Shown here: in pieces, positions 8,652 through 17,342 of the stretch
Position numbering within the stretch: the stretch's first letter is position 1
Layout of the letters: every line of letters begins with the position of its first letter
Assembly: GCF_037076355.1 (NCBI RefSeq)
Contig: NZ_AP026968.1
Coordinates: forward strand, 1,380,501 to 1,444,500
Length of the DNA stretch: 64,000 bases
Direction: 5' to 3'
DNA from: Streptococcus parapneumoniae
Lineage (GTDB): Bacteria; Bacillota; Bacilli; Lactobacillales; Streptococcaceae
Made by a program: the position numbers and the translations under genes
The notes under the pieces: model-generated
The model's database searches: none
The model's input: only the letters and a program-made list of their open reading frames with translations
What the model was told of the DNA's origin: nothing

Positions 8652-9560
8652 ATGAAAACAGTACTCGACATTCATGGATTGTCCAAAAACTTTGACAAAC
8701 AAGCTATCCTTCAGGATCTTCATCTAACGATAAGAGAGGGAGATATTTATGGACTTATTGGGAAGAATGGAGCTGGGAAAACCACCTTAATCAAAATCAT
8801 TACGCAACTACTCTTTGCGGATAAAGGAACTGTTTCCCTCTTTTCTAGTCAATCGGAAAATGAGTGGACCAAGGCCCTATCTCGAGTAGGTTCAGTGATA
8901 GAATCACCTGTAGCTCATAATCATTTAACAGCCTACCAAAATCTGAAATATTACTGTATGATTCGTCATATTCCAAATGCTGATCAAGTCATTCGTGAAA
9001 CCCTGGACTATGTAGGTTTGGCAGATACAGGTAAAAAAGTCTTTCGTGATTTCTCGCTAGGAATGAAACAAAGACTTGGTATCGCCATTGCCCTTCTATC
9101 CAAACCAGACTTCCTAATCTTAGATGAACCTATCAACGGTCTCGACCCAATCGGTATCAAAGAGTTTCGTCTGATGATTCAACGGCTCAATCAAGAGAAA
9201 GGGATCACCATTCTCATCTCTAGCCATATCTTGTCAGAACTCTATCTCCTAGCTAATCGCTTTGGTATTTTAGATCAAGGCAAGGTTATCCGTGAAATCA
9301 GCAAGGCTGAATTTGAAACACTAAGTGAGGATTACATTGTTCTTAAGACAGCTGATCAAGAGAAAGCTTGTCAAGTATTGAAAGAACAAATCCAGCTCCA
9401 GTTCAAGGTTGTTAATCCTGAAAATGAAATCCATATCTTTGGTCAGGAACAAGATGTCAAACAGATTCTCAAGGAATTAACCTTGGCAGATGTTGCCATT
9501 GACGAGATTTACTATGCTCGTCAAAACCTAGAAGAATACTTCACTCAATTGGTCGAATAG
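8652..9560 (+). CDS. ABC transporter ATP-binding protein, BcrA/LanF (peptide immunity) type
   Basis: A 302-residue ABC ATPase: Walker A GKNGAGKTT, signature SLGMKQRLGIA, Walker B FLILDEP with the D-loop GLD, and H-loop SSH. The single ATPase domain (about 5-215) plus a short C-terminal extension fits the BcrA/EpiF/LanF group that drives bacitracin or lantibiotic export and immunity. The start at 8652 is chosen because AAAGGAGAG precedes it and the product begins at the family N-terminus; an upstream in-frame ATG at 8583 would sit in the promoter. The permease follows after 10 bases. Control by the neighbouring two-component system is likely from the paired half-sites upstream. The peptide handled is unknown. 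Confidence 0.9.
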   Translation: MKTVLDIHGLSKNFDKQAILQDLHLTIREGDIYGLIGKNGAGKTTLIKIITQLLFADKGTVSLFSSQSENEWTKALSRVGSVIESPVAHNHLTAYQNLKYYCMIRHIPNADQVIRETLDYVGLADTGKKVFRDFSLGMKQRLGIAIALLSKPDFLILDEPINGLDPIGIKEFRLMIQRLNQEKGITILISSHILSELYLLANRFGILDQGKVIREISKAEFETLSEDYIVLKTADQEKACQVLKEQIQLQFKVVNPENEIHIFGQEQDVKQILKELTLADVAIDEIYYARQNLEEYFTQLVE

Positions 9561-9570
9561 GAGAAAAATC

Positions 9571-10323
9571 ATGATACATACCATTCAAGCAGACTTTTAC
9601 CGTCTTTTCCGTTCCAAAGGATTCTGGATTACAGAGTTCATTCTCTTTTTACTCATGTTAATGGGGGCTATTTTTGGGGCTACGGGTCAACTAATGGCAA
9701 TCCAGACAGAAGAACCAGATATACCAATCCAAGGTTGGAATGGTATACAAGCACTTATTAACGCGTCTAGTCAAGGTTCAAACCTCGTTTTTCTCTGCAT
9801 CGTCCTAGCCTGCCTCGTGCTTGGAGTTGATTTAATCGGCAAACTCTATAAAAATAATTTAACAGTGGGTGTTTCTCGTACCGAGTTTTTCCTTGCCAAA
9901 GCCTTTGTATTGGCTTGCATTGGACTTTCTCAACTCATCATCGGTCTCGTGATTGCCTTTATTCCAGCAACTATCTTAAATGGATTGGGAACTATGCCTG
10001 ATGGCTTTATTGGCAATCTACTGATAACCATTTCCCTTCAATTCCTTTGCCTCCTTGCTTGGCTTTCCATTGTTTCCTTTATTCTCTATGTGAGTCATTC
10101 TTATCTTGCAGTATTTATTGGTTATTTTGTCAGCTCTATCTTACTTTCTATGCCAATGCTCTTTTTTCCAAATATCAAAATTTTACCATATTTGTCCTTG
10201 CAATTTTCCTATGCTATGACTGCTAATAGTGAATCCATTTTCTATACACTTATAGTTACCTTAGCTGTTATTGTAATCTTTAATATAGGTGGACTGACAG
10301 TTTTCAAAAAGAAAAGTCTATAA
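9571..10323 (+). CDS. ABC transporter permease, BcrB/LanE type
   Basis: A 250-residue integral membrane protein with about six hydrophobic segments (roughly residues 17-37, 68-88, 105-130, 145-170, 178-200, 222-242). It begins IHTIQADFYRLFRSKGFW, typical of ABC-2 permeases of the bacitracin/lantibiotic immunity type. It is read in tandem with the ATPase (10-base gap, own GGAGAAAAATC ribosome site) and is the membrane half of that transporter. Sequence alone does not show whether it exports a peptide or protects the membrane from one. A strong terminator follows and separates it from the convergent kinase gene. Confidence 0.85.
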   Translation: MIHTIQADFYRLFRSKGFWITEFILFLLMLMGAIFGATGQLMAIQTEEPDIPIQGWNGIQALINASSQGSNLVFLCIVLACLVLGVDLIGKLYKNNLTVGVSRTEFFLAKAFVLACIGLSQLIIGLVIAFIPATILNGLGTMPDGFIGNLLITISLQFLCLLAWLSIVSFILYVSHSYLAVFIGYFVSSILLSMPMLFFPNIKILPYLSLQFSYAMTANSESIFYTLIVTLAVIVIFNIGGLTVFKKKSL

Positions 10324-10330
10324 AAAATGA

Positions 10331-10365
10331 CCTCCTCTAGCCTACAGAGGAGGTTTCTTTTCTTT
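10331..10365 (+). terminator. Bidirectional terminator between the permease and histidine kinase genes
   Basis: An eight-base perfect GC-rich stem CCTCCTCT / AGAGGAGG with a seven-base loop is followed by TTTCTTTTCTTT on the plus strand. The kinase gene ends at its edge from the other side. Confidence 0.88.
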
Positions 10366-11242
10366 AAAAGTAAATGAAAACCGACAACCATTGCCCATCT
10401 GTTCCTAGTTTCATCTCTGCACCGAGAAGATGACATAATTCCTCAGTGATATAAAGACCTAAACCAGAGGATTCTTCCGTATCAGATAGATTTTCAGAAT
10501 AAAAACGGTTGCTGAGATTTTCTATTCTTCTGATGGGCTGTTTGACAAGGTTTGCAATCTCTAAGACAAGCTGTTCCTTTTCCTTTCTCAAAGATAGCCG
10601 CGCTTCTTCCTTGCCATGTTTGAGGACATTTCCAAGCAGATTTTGTAAAATTCTATCCAGCAAGTCTTCATCAGTCCTCATTTTTAAATCATCTTCAACC
10701 TTAAAATCAAGCGTGATATTTGCCGCCTGAAAAACATCATAATAAGCCAGAGTCTTTTTGGTGATAAAAGCTGAAAAATCCACTTCTTCCAGTTTCGGTT
10801 TGACAGCTCCTTCCATCAAACGACGGTATTCTAGGAGAGCCTCCAAACGTTTGGAAACTAAATCAAGATGCTGGGCTATTTTTTGTAAGGTTTCTGCTTT
10901 GTCTTCAGGAGACTTTATCAATTGTTGGGTGTAGCCTGAAGCGATAGTCAGAGGGGTCCGAATATCATGGGCAATATTGCTGATGGCCATATCCAGAGTC
11001 TGTTTTTCCCTTTTCATAACCAATCGAGATTGTTCCACTTCCTGAAATAGATTCTCAATCTGCTGATAGAGGTGTAAAAAATGTTTGGAAAAAATGCTGA
11101 CTCCGACTCTTTTCATACTACCTGTGAGAATCTTGTCTTCAATCTGTTGACTCAAGTTTTTAAGTGCTAGATGGTAGCGAATCAATGTAATCGATAAAAT
11201 AATTAGGAGTACTAGTAGGACAAAAATTATCATGTAGGTCAT
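10364..11242 (-). CDS. Sensor histidine kinase
   Basis: A 292-residue kinase with one N-terminal membrane segment (about 4-22) and no extracellular domain. It has a DHp helix with the phospho-acceptor His92 in SNIAHDIRTPLT and an HATPase domain with the N-box around LLGNVLKHG and a G-box SSGLGLYI. The lack of a sensing loop is typical of kinases that listen through an ABC transporter or within the membrane. The start at 11242 is preceded by AAAGGAGA and overlaps the regulator's stop by 4 bases (ATGA). It faces the ABC transporter genes across a shared terminator. The most likely role is to sense peptide stress and induce that transporter. Confidence 0.9.
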   Translation of the reverse strand: MTYMIIFVLLVLLIILSITLIRYHLALKNLSQQIEDKILTGSMKRVGVSIFSKHFLHLYQQIENLFQEVEQSRLVMKREKQTLDMAISNIAHDIRTPLTIASGYTQQLIKSPEDKAETLQKIAQHLDLVSKRLEALLEYRRLMEGAVKPKLEEVDFSAFITKKTLAYYDVFQAANITLDFKVEDDLKMRTDEDLLDRILQNLLGNVLKHGKEEARLSLRKEKEQLVLEIANLVKQPIRRIENLSNRFYSENLSDTEESSGLGLYITEELCHLLGAEMKLGTDGQWLSVFIYF

Positions 11243-11940
11243 TGCTTGTCTCCTTTTAATCTTACACCAACTCCCCAAATGGTTTCAATATATTCTTGAG
11301 TTGGATCCAGATGGTTAAATTTTTTACGCAGATTACTCAAATGCGTATTGAGGGTATTATCTCCAGGTAGATAGCTATCCTCCCAGACCAATTCATAAAG
11401 TTCTTCTTTTGTAAAAATTTTCTTAGGGTGTTTAAGGAGAGTTTGGAGAATCAAGCATTCTTTCTTGGCAAGGCGAATGGTTTCCTGACTATTTTTGATT
11501 TCAAAACTTTCTGCATCAAACTGGATATTTTTCAAATTTTGTGGCAGATGTTCAGTTTTTCCTATTTCCATAGGATGTTTTTCTACACTTTGGCGTAATT
11601 GAACAGTAACTCTGGCAAAGACTTCGTCCAAATCAAAAGGTTTGACTATGTAATCATTGGCACCGTCTAAGAGGTATTGACTGATTAGCCTCTTATCGCT
11701 CAAAGCCGTTAGCATAATGACTGGAGTTTGACTTTGTTCCCTGATGGCTTTTAAAACCTGATCTCCATTTTTCCCAGGAAGCATGATATCTAGCAAAACG
11801 AGGTCAATCCCACCTTGGTCAAAACGCATGATTCCTTCAGTTCCTGAAAAGGCTTGAATCACCTCATGCTCCTCAGTAAGAAGTGTCCGCAAAATCTCTT
11901 GAATGTCACTATTGTCTTCAATAACCAATATCCTAGCCAT
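11239..11940 (-). CDS. OmpR-family response regulator
   Basis: A 233-residue two-component regulator: receiver domain (1-about 118) with the phosphorylation site Asp51 in LLDIMLPG and the conserved Lys in IVKPF, then an OmpR/PhoB winged-helix domain (about 140-230). The ATG at 11940 has AAAGG nine bases upstream; a TTG three codons earlier is possible but less likely. It is the first gene of a two-gene operon with the kinase. The 11-base-spaced CTTTAGAAA repeats at 8564-8583 are candidate binding sites. Confidence 0.92.
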   Translation of the reverse strand: MARILVIEDNSDIQEILRTLLTEEHEVIQAFSGTEGIMRFDQGGIDLVLLDIMLPGKNGDQVLKAIREQSQTPVIMLTALSDKRLISQYLLDGANDYIVKPFDLDEVFARVTVQLRQSVEKHPMEIGKTEHLPQNLKNIQFDAESFEIKNSQETIRLAKKECLILQTLLKHPKKIFTKEELYELVWEDSYLPGDNTLNTHLSNLRKKFNHLDPTQEYIETIWGVGVRLKGDKQ

Positions 11941-11962
11941 AAATACCAACCTTTCTGCAACT

Positions 11963-11971
11963 ATTATAGCA
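11963..11971 (-). promoter_or_regulatory. Extended -10 promoter of the two-component operon
   Basis: The minus strand reads TGCTATAAT about 23 bases before the regulator ATG. Confidence 0.6.
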
Positions 11972-11999
11972 TGTTTTATTGATAAAGCTTAAACAGAAA

Positions 12000-12027
12000 A
12001 GCTCCTCGCATAAAAACGCGAGAAAGC
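12000..12027 (-). terminator. Possible weak terminator of the polyamine operon
   Basis: An imperfect hairpin (CTCGC / GCGAG core) followed by GAGCTTTTCTGTTT lies about 100 bases after the aguB stop. The U-run is interrupted, so this is tentative. Confidence 0.35.
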
Positions 12028-12131
12028 CTTAGAGGGTTAAAATATAAAATCCACTTACTAGACAACATAGTATCCTTATAGTTAAAAATAAGAAGTTAAT
12101 CTAGCAGAATGAATCTCTCATTTCTCTCCTA

Positions 12132-13007
12132 CTAGTCCGTAATTCGTTGATACATTTCGGGTCTTCTATCTCGAAACAAGCCCCAGTTTAGGCGTTCGCT
12201 TGCTCCCTTGTCTAGGTCATAAGTGGCTAATAGAACAGCTTCGCCTTGTCTTTCAGCTTTCTCTAGAATAGCTCCTGTTTCATCCGTTATAAAGGAGGAA
12301 CCGTAGAAGTCAAGACTGGAACTCTGTCCACCATTTTCCTCACTTGGAGTGACTTCCTCTAATCCATAACGATTGGCTGCGATGACTGGAACAATATTTG
12401 CTGCTGCGTGTCCTTGCATGGTACGTTGCCAATGACCACAACTATCTGTATCCAAAATCGGCTCTGAACCGATGGCTGTAGGATAAAAAAGCAATTCAGC
12501 ACCATTCAATGCAAGACAGCGGGCCGTTTCGGGGAACCATTGATCCCAACAGATACCGATACCAATCTTGGCATAGCGAGTATCCCAGACCTTGAAACCA
12601 GTGTTGCCAGGTGTGAAATAAAATTTTTCTTGATAATAATGGTCATCTGGTATGTGGGTTTTCCGATAAACGCCCAGCACTTCCCCATCTGCATCAATAA
12701 CGGCAATAGAGTTATACAAGACATTGCCATCTTTTTCATAGAAACTGATCGGTAAAACGACCTTTAGCTCCTTGGCAATGGTTTTAAAATGCTGAATAGC
12801 TGTATTGTCTGTCACCGACTGGGCATACTGGTAGTAGTCATACTGACGTTCCTGACAGAAATAGGGACGTTCAAACAACTCGGGCAAGAGAATAATTTGT
12901 GCACCTTGTTCTGTAGCCTGACGTACTAAACGCTCTGCGGTTTGGATATTTGTTGCCACATCCTTAGCGCATTGCATCTGAATGGCTGCAACTCTTACAT
13001 TTCTCAT
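12132..13007 (-). CDS. aguB: N-carbamoylputrescine amidase
   Basis: A nitrilase-superfamily enzyme that hydrolyses N-carbamoylputrescine to putrescine, CO2 and ammonia. The 291 residues contain the catalytic triad: Glu43 (LPELFERPYF), Lys116 (RKTHIPDD) and Cys153 (GICWDQWFPE). It is the last gene of the polyamine operon, 9 bases after aguA, which makes its substrate. Length and sequence match plant/bacterial-type AguB. Together with AguA and the decarboxylase at 17343-18803 it completes an arginine-agmatine-putrescine route. Confidence 0.95.
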   Translation of the reverse strand: MRNVRVAAIQMQCAKDVATNIQTAERLVRQATEQGAQIILLPELFERPYFCQERQYDYYQYAQSVTDNTAIQHFKTIAKELKVVLPISFYEKDGNVLYNSIAVIDADGEVLGVYRKTHIPDDHYYQEKFYFTPGNTGFKVWDTRYAKIGIGICWDQWFPETARCLALNGAELLFYPTAIGSEPILDTDSCGHWQRTMQGHAAANIVPVIAANRYGLEEVTPSEENGGQSSSLDFYGSSFITDETGAILEKAERQGEAVLLATYDLDKGASERLNWGLFRDRRPEMYQRITD

Positions 13008-13016
13008 CTTTTTCTC

Positions 13017-14102
13017 CTATTCTGGGATTTGTTGGGTGATACAGTGGATATTGCCACCACCTAAGAGAATATCTCTGGCTGGAATTCCGACAACTTTACG
13101 GTCTGGGAAACACTTACTGAGGATATCTAAGGCCACTTGATCGTTTTGATCTTGAAACTGGGGAACCAAGACTGCCTTGTTGGCGATATAAAAGTTTACG
13201 TAGGAAGCTGCTAGTCGTTCACCTGCGTATCGCTCTTCTTCTCCTTCTTCATAGATGTAGCCTGGCAAATCCTCTTCTGTCACAACTTGTCGAACTGCAG
13301 GGATAGGCAATTTATGAATGGTGAAGTGACGACCTTTTGCATCTGTCTCTTGTTCTAAGAGCTCGAAATCTGCTTTTGACATGGCATATTGAGGATCACT
13401 TTCGTCGTCTGTCCAAGCCAAGACAAGTTCTGCAGGACCAACAAAGGCTGCAACGTTGTCAACGTGTTCATTAGTTTCGTCCTGATAAATACCATAAGGA
13501 AGCCAGATAACTTTGTCAGCGCCAAGGCACTCTAATAAGGTATTTTCGATTTCTTCCTTACTAAGATGAGGATTGCGACCAAGACTGAGAAGGCAACTTT
13601 CAGTCACAAGAATGGTTCCTTGACCATCGCTATGAATGGCTCCGCCTTCAAGGACGAAAGGCTTAGTATCGTAAACAGGCATTTCCAAGGTCTCAGCAAA
13701 ACGACTGGCTACTTGGTCATCATCTTCATAATCTTTATAAAGACCATCAACAGCTCCACCCCAAGCATTGAAAGACCAATCCACGGCTAATTTCTGGCCT
13801 TTATCATTGACAAGAATAGTCGGACCTGTATCACGCGCCCAGGCATCATTGGTGGGAATGTCTAAATAAACAACGCTATCTCCAAGGTAGGATTGGGCTT
13901 CAGCTAAGTAGTCTTGATCCACCAAAAGATAAACTGTTTCCCCTTCTGCTATGGTCTTGATAATCTGGCTGAAAGCTCTTTTGGCAGCCTTTCCTTGAAA
14001 GGGCCATGAACCTGGTCGAGTCGGCCATATCATGAGGGTACCATGGTGTGGTTCGTACTCTGCTGGCATGCGATAGACTAATTTTTTTGGACTGTCCATC
14101 AT
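13017..14102 (-). CDS. aguA: Agmatine deiminase
   Basis: Converts agmatine to N-carbamoylputrescine and ammonia. The 361-residue protein is a guanidino-modifying enzyme with [11 protein letters not shown] near the start, the substrate loops WARDTGPT and [11 protein letters not shown], and the catalytic Cys354 in the closing motif GGGNIHC. Its start overlaps the nspC stop by 4 bases. The operon context (arginine decarboxylase upstream, amidase downstream) says it serves biosynthesis of putrescine, not the catabolic agmatine deiminase pathway, which would carry a putrescine carbamoyltransferase. Confidence 0.96.
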   Translation of the reverse strand: MMDSPKKLVYRMPAEYEPHHGTLMIWPTRPGSWPFQGKAAKRAFSQIIKTIAEGETVYLLVDQDYLAEAQSYLGDSVVYLDIPTNDAWARDTGPTILVNDKGQKLAVDWSFNAWGGAVDGLYKDYEDDDQVASRFAETLEMPVYDTKPFVLEGGAIHSDGQGTILVTESCLLSLGRNPHLSKEEIENTLLECLGADKVIWLPYGIYQDETNEHVDNVAAFVGPAELVLAWTDDESDPQYAMSKADFELLEQETDAKGRHFTIHKLPIPAVRQVVTEEDLPGYIYEEGEEERYAGERLAASYVNFYIANKAVLVPQFQDQNDQVALDILSKCFPDRKVVGIPARDILLGGGNIHCITQQIPE

Positions 14103-15226
14103 GATAATCTCCCTTTAAAGTCTTGATAACCAAAAGATTTGACTAAGCTGCAGTCACCCTGCTCGTCCATGAGATAGAGACTTGGCAATCCAATACCATT
14201 AAAGGTATTATTTTTGACAAAAGAATAAATGGCCATGTCTTCGAAATAAAGTCTGTCTCCGATTTGGACTGGATTTTCAAAGCTATAATCACCAATCACA
14301 TCGCCCGTCAGACAAGTATTGGAAGAAAGTCTGTAGGTATGGGCTTTTTCCTGTGCCTCAAAGCCATTTCTCAAAGGTGGACGATAGGGCATCTCAAGTA
14401 CGTCAGGCATATGGCAGGTCGCAGAGGCATCTAAAACCAAGATTTCCATACCGTTTTCGACAATATCTAATACCTCAGTTGCTAGATAACCTGCATTGAG
14501 CGCAATAGCTTCCCCGGGCTCGATATAGACTTCAAGATTGTAAGTTTCTCGGATACGCTTGATTTCTGAAATCAGCAAATCCACATCGTAACCTTCTCTT
14601 GTGATGTGGTGACCACCACCCATATTGAGCCATTTGACCTCATGTAAGTACGAACCAAACTGCGCTTCTACTGCTTTCAAAGTTGTCTCTAAATCATCCG
14701 AGCCTTGCTCGCAAAGGGTGTGAAAATGAAGGCCGTCAACCAAATCCAGCAAATCACTAGGAATTTTATCTAGTGTAACACCAAAACGAGAACCAGGTGC
14801 ACAAGGGTCATAGAGCGCGTGGTCACCCTGTGTTGAACATTGAGGATTGAGACGTAAACCCACGCTTACACCAGCCTCCCGACAACGGGCCCCATGTTTA
14901 CGCAATTGTCTCTCAGAGTTAAAAACGATATGGTCCGTTATCTCCAGCAATTCCTCCAAGTCTGTATCCTTGAAAGCTGGCGCAAAGACATGGACTTCAC
15001 CAGGAAATTCTTCCCTTGCCAATTTGGCTTCATGAAGACCACTGGCAGTTGTACCAGATAGATACTGGCTAATCAAGTGATAGGTTTTGTAGAGAGAATA
15101 AGCCTTCTGGGCAAGCAAGACCTTGCAGCCGGTCTCTTCTTGTATATATTGTAGAATGCGGCAGTTTGCTTCTAACTTGGCCAAGTCAATGACGTAAGCT
15201 GGTGTTGGTACTTGTTCTAACTTCAT
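14099..15226 (-). CDS. nspC: Carboxynorspermidine/carboxyspermidine decarboxylase
   Basis: A PLP-dependent fold-III (alanine racemase-like) decarboxylase that turns carboxy(nor)spermidine into (nor)spermidine. In the 375-residue protein, Lys41 in LLAQKAYS is the expected PLP lysine; [12 protein letters not shown] and [11 protein letters not shown] are phosphate and PLP contacts. The start codon overlaps the stop of the dehydrogenase gene (TAATG), indicating coupled translation of consecutive enzymes. With the dehydrogenase it gives an alternative spermidine route from aspartate semialdehyde that does not need S-adenosylmethionine decarboxylase. Confidence 0.94.
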   Translation of the reverse strand: MKLEQVPTPAYVIDLAKLEANCRILQYIQEETGCKVLLAQKAYSLYKTYHLISQYLSGTTASGLHEAKLAREEFPGEVHVFAPAFKDTDLEELLEITDHIVFNSERQLRKHGARCREAGVSVGLRLNPQCSTQGDHALYDPCAPGSRFGVTLDKIPSDLLDLVDGLHFHTLCEQGSDDLETTLKAVEAQFGSYLHEVKWLNMGGGHHITREGYDVDLLISEIKRIRETYNLEVYIEPGEAIALNAGYLATEVLDIVENGMEILVLDASATCHMPDVLEMPYRPPLRNGFEAQEKAHTYRLSSNTCLTGDVIGDYSFENPVQIGDRLYFEDMAIYSFVKNNTFNGIGLPSLYLMDEQGDCSLVKSFGYQDFKGRLS

Positions 15227-16485
15227 TAGTCCACCATTTGTGGATTTTCAACCACAACCCATGGCAAACCATACTCATTCAAAGCTTCCATGAATGGATC
15301 TGGATCCAACTCTTCAAGATTATACACTCCAGCTTGTTTCCAAGTACCGTTCATAACCAATTTTGTCCCAATCATGGCTGGAACGCCTGTCGTGTAAGAA
15401 ATAGCTTGTGAACCAACTTCTGCGTAACATTCCTGATGGTCGCAGACATTGTAGATGTAGATGGTCTTTTCAACGCCATCTTTTACACCTGTAAAGATAC
15501 ATCCAATATTGGTTTTTCCGACTGTACGTGGACCAAGGCTTGCAGGATCTGGAAGTAGCGCTTTTAAAAATTGAATCGGAACGATGTCTTGACCATTGAA
15601 ATTAATAGTATCCGTACGAAGGAGCCCTACATTTTCCAAACATTTCATATGCGTTAGATAAGATTGACCAAAAGTCATAAAGAAACGAATACGTTTGACA
15701 CCTGGAATGTTCTTAGCCAATGATTCGATTTCTTCGTGGTGAAGGAGATACATATCTTTTTGTCCAACTTGAGGGAAATCATACTCGCGCTTGATAGACA
15801 TGGCTTCCACTTCGACCCATTTTCCATCTTCCCAGTAAGAACCTGGCGCAGAAACCTCGCGTAGATTGATTTCTGGGTTGAAGTTTGTCGCAAATGGATA
15901 ACCGTGGTCACCACCATTACAGTCTAAAATGTCTATATAGTGGATTTCATCAAAATAGTGTTTAAGTGCGTAAGCAGAAAAGACACTAGTCACACCTGGG
16001 TCAAAACCAGAACCAAGAAGAGCAGTCAAGCCTGCTTCTTTGAATTTCTCCTGATAAGCCCACTGCCATGAGTAGTCAAAGTAGGCTGTAAAACCAAGTT
16101 CCTTACAACGTTTCTCATAGATGGCACGCCACTCAGGGTCTTCTGTGTCTTCTGCTTCGTAGTTGGCCGTATCGATATAGTGAACTCCAGTCGCCAAACA
16201 AGCATCCATGATGGTTAAATCTTGATATGGTAAAGCTACGTTCAAAACAGCTTCTGGTTTATAGCTTTCGATCAAGGCAATGACTTCTTCGACCTTGTCA
16301 GCATCAAGTGCAGCAGTCTCAATCTTTGTACTTGTTTTACCTTCTAGCTTCGATTTCAAGTCATCGCATTTTGACTTAGTACGGCTAGCAATCATAATTT
16401 CTTTAAACGTTTCGCTATCTTGGCAAATCTTTGAAATAGCAACTTGGGCAACGCCCCCACATCCAATAACTAGTAAACGACTCAT
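15226..16485 (-). CDS. Carboxynorspermidine/carboxyspermidine dehydrogenase (saccharopine dehydrogenase family)
   Basis: A 419-residue NAD(P)H oxidoreductase with an N-terminal Rossmann motif VIGCGGVAQV (5-14). It belongs to the saccharopine-dehydrogenase-like family and is often annotated Lys1. In this setting, directly followed by NspC, it is the enzyme that condenses aspartate beta-semialdehyde with putrescine or diaminopropane to carboxy(nor)spermidine. It overlaps nspC by one base and speE by 4. True lysine biosynthesis is unlikely from the context, though biochemical assay alone would settle it. Confidence 0.9.
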   Translation of the reverse strand: MSRLLVIGCGGVAQVAISKICQDSETFKEIMIASRTKSKCDDLKSKLEGKTSTKIETAALDADKVEEVIALIESYKPEAVLNVALPYQDLTIMDACLATGVHYIDTANYEAEDTEDPEWRAIYEKRCKELGFTAYFDYSWQWAYQEKFKEAGLTALLGSGFDPGVTSVFSAYALKHYFDEIHYIDILDCNGGDHGYPFATNFNPEINLREVSAPGSYWEDGKWVEVEAMSIKREYDFPQVGQKDMYLLHHEEIESLAKNIPGVKRIRFFMTFGQSYLTHMKCLENVGLLRTDTINFNGQDIVPIQFLKALLPDPASLGPRTVGKTNIGCIFTGVKDGVEKTIYIYNVCDHQECYAEVGSQAISYTTGVPAMIGTKLVMNGTWKQAGVYNLEELDPDPFMEALNEYGLPWVVVENPQMVD

Positions 16486-17342
16486 TTTTTTCCTTCCTCT
16501 TCTTCTAAAATGTCCTCAACATACTTGGGTAACATAAAGGCTCCCACGTGTAAGTTTGCAGTGTAGTATTCTGTGAAAAGCTGGCGTTTTTTCCAGCCTT
16601 CCTTGTCAAAATCTTTGACAGGGTGATATTTTTTCGAAGCAAATCCAAACAACCAATAGCCAGCTGGACTGGTTGGAATGTGGGCTTGGTAGACACGACT
16701 AATTGGAAAGGCTTGATTGACCTTGCGGTGCATGCTTCGGCAAGCCGACTCATCCTCGTCAAAGAAGGGACTCCCATGCTGGTAAATCATGATACCGTCT
16801 TCTTTCAAGGCTCTGTAACTGTTACCGTAAAATTCCTTGGTAAAGAGCCCTTCCGTATGTCCAAATGGATCTGTCGCATCGTTGATGATAATATCATAGT
16901 CATCTTCACAGTTTCGCAAAAAGCGTAGCCCATTTTGGTAGTAAATGGTGACACGAGGGTCATCTAGCCCTGCAGCAAAATCTGGGAAATACTCACGACA
17001 GACTTCAACCAACATCTCATCAGGTTCCACGATATCGATTTGTTCCAGTTCAGGATAGAGTGTCAAAACTTGGGCAACACCACCGTCGCCACCTCCAATA
17101 ACCAAGACTTTCTTGGGATTTGGGTGGACAGCCATGGGAACGTGGACAGTCATTTCATTGTAGACAAAATCATCAGCATCTGAAAATAAGACGTGCCCAT
17201 TTAAAATCAAAATCTTTCCAAAAGCTGGCGTATCTAAGACTTCGATATCCTGCCATTCACTTTTTCCAGCGTAGAGTTGTTTGGCAGTTCTCAGGGACAA
17301 TTTCACATCTGGAGTATGAACTTCAGAAAACCATAAATCCAT
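16482..17342 (-). CDS. speE: Spermidine synthase (polyamine aminopropyltransferase)
   Basis: Transfers an aminopropyl group from decarboxylated S-adenosylmethionine to putrescine. The 286-residue protein has the N-terminal beta domain and a Rossmann-like catalytic domain with GGGDGGVAQ, DIVEPDE and NDATDPFG motifs. It begins one base after the stop of the decarboxylase gene. The operon holds no S-adenosylmethionine decarboxylase gene, so its aminopropyl donor must come from elsewhere, or the carboxyspermidine branch next to it carries the flux. Confidence 0.95.
   Translation of the reverse strand: MDLWFSEVHTPDVKLSLRTAKQLYAGKSEWQDIEVLDTPAFGKILILNGHVLFSDADDFVYNEMTVHVPMAVHPNPKKVLVIGGGDGGVAQVLTLYPELEQIDIVEPDEMLVEVCREYFPDFAAGLDDPRVTIYYQNGLRFLRNCEDDYDIIINDATDPFGHTEGLFTKEFYGNSYRALKEDGIMIYQHGSPFFDEDESACRSMHRKVNQAFPISRVYQAHIPTSPAGYWLFGFASKKYHPVKDFDKEGWKKRQLFTEYYTANLHVGAFMLPKYVEDILEEEEGKK

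Noticed and set aside
15226..16485. Saccharopine dehydrogenase in lysine synthesis
   Set aside because: Direct coupling to NspC and the polyamine operon fits carboxyspermidine synthesis; bacteria of this group make lysine by other routes.
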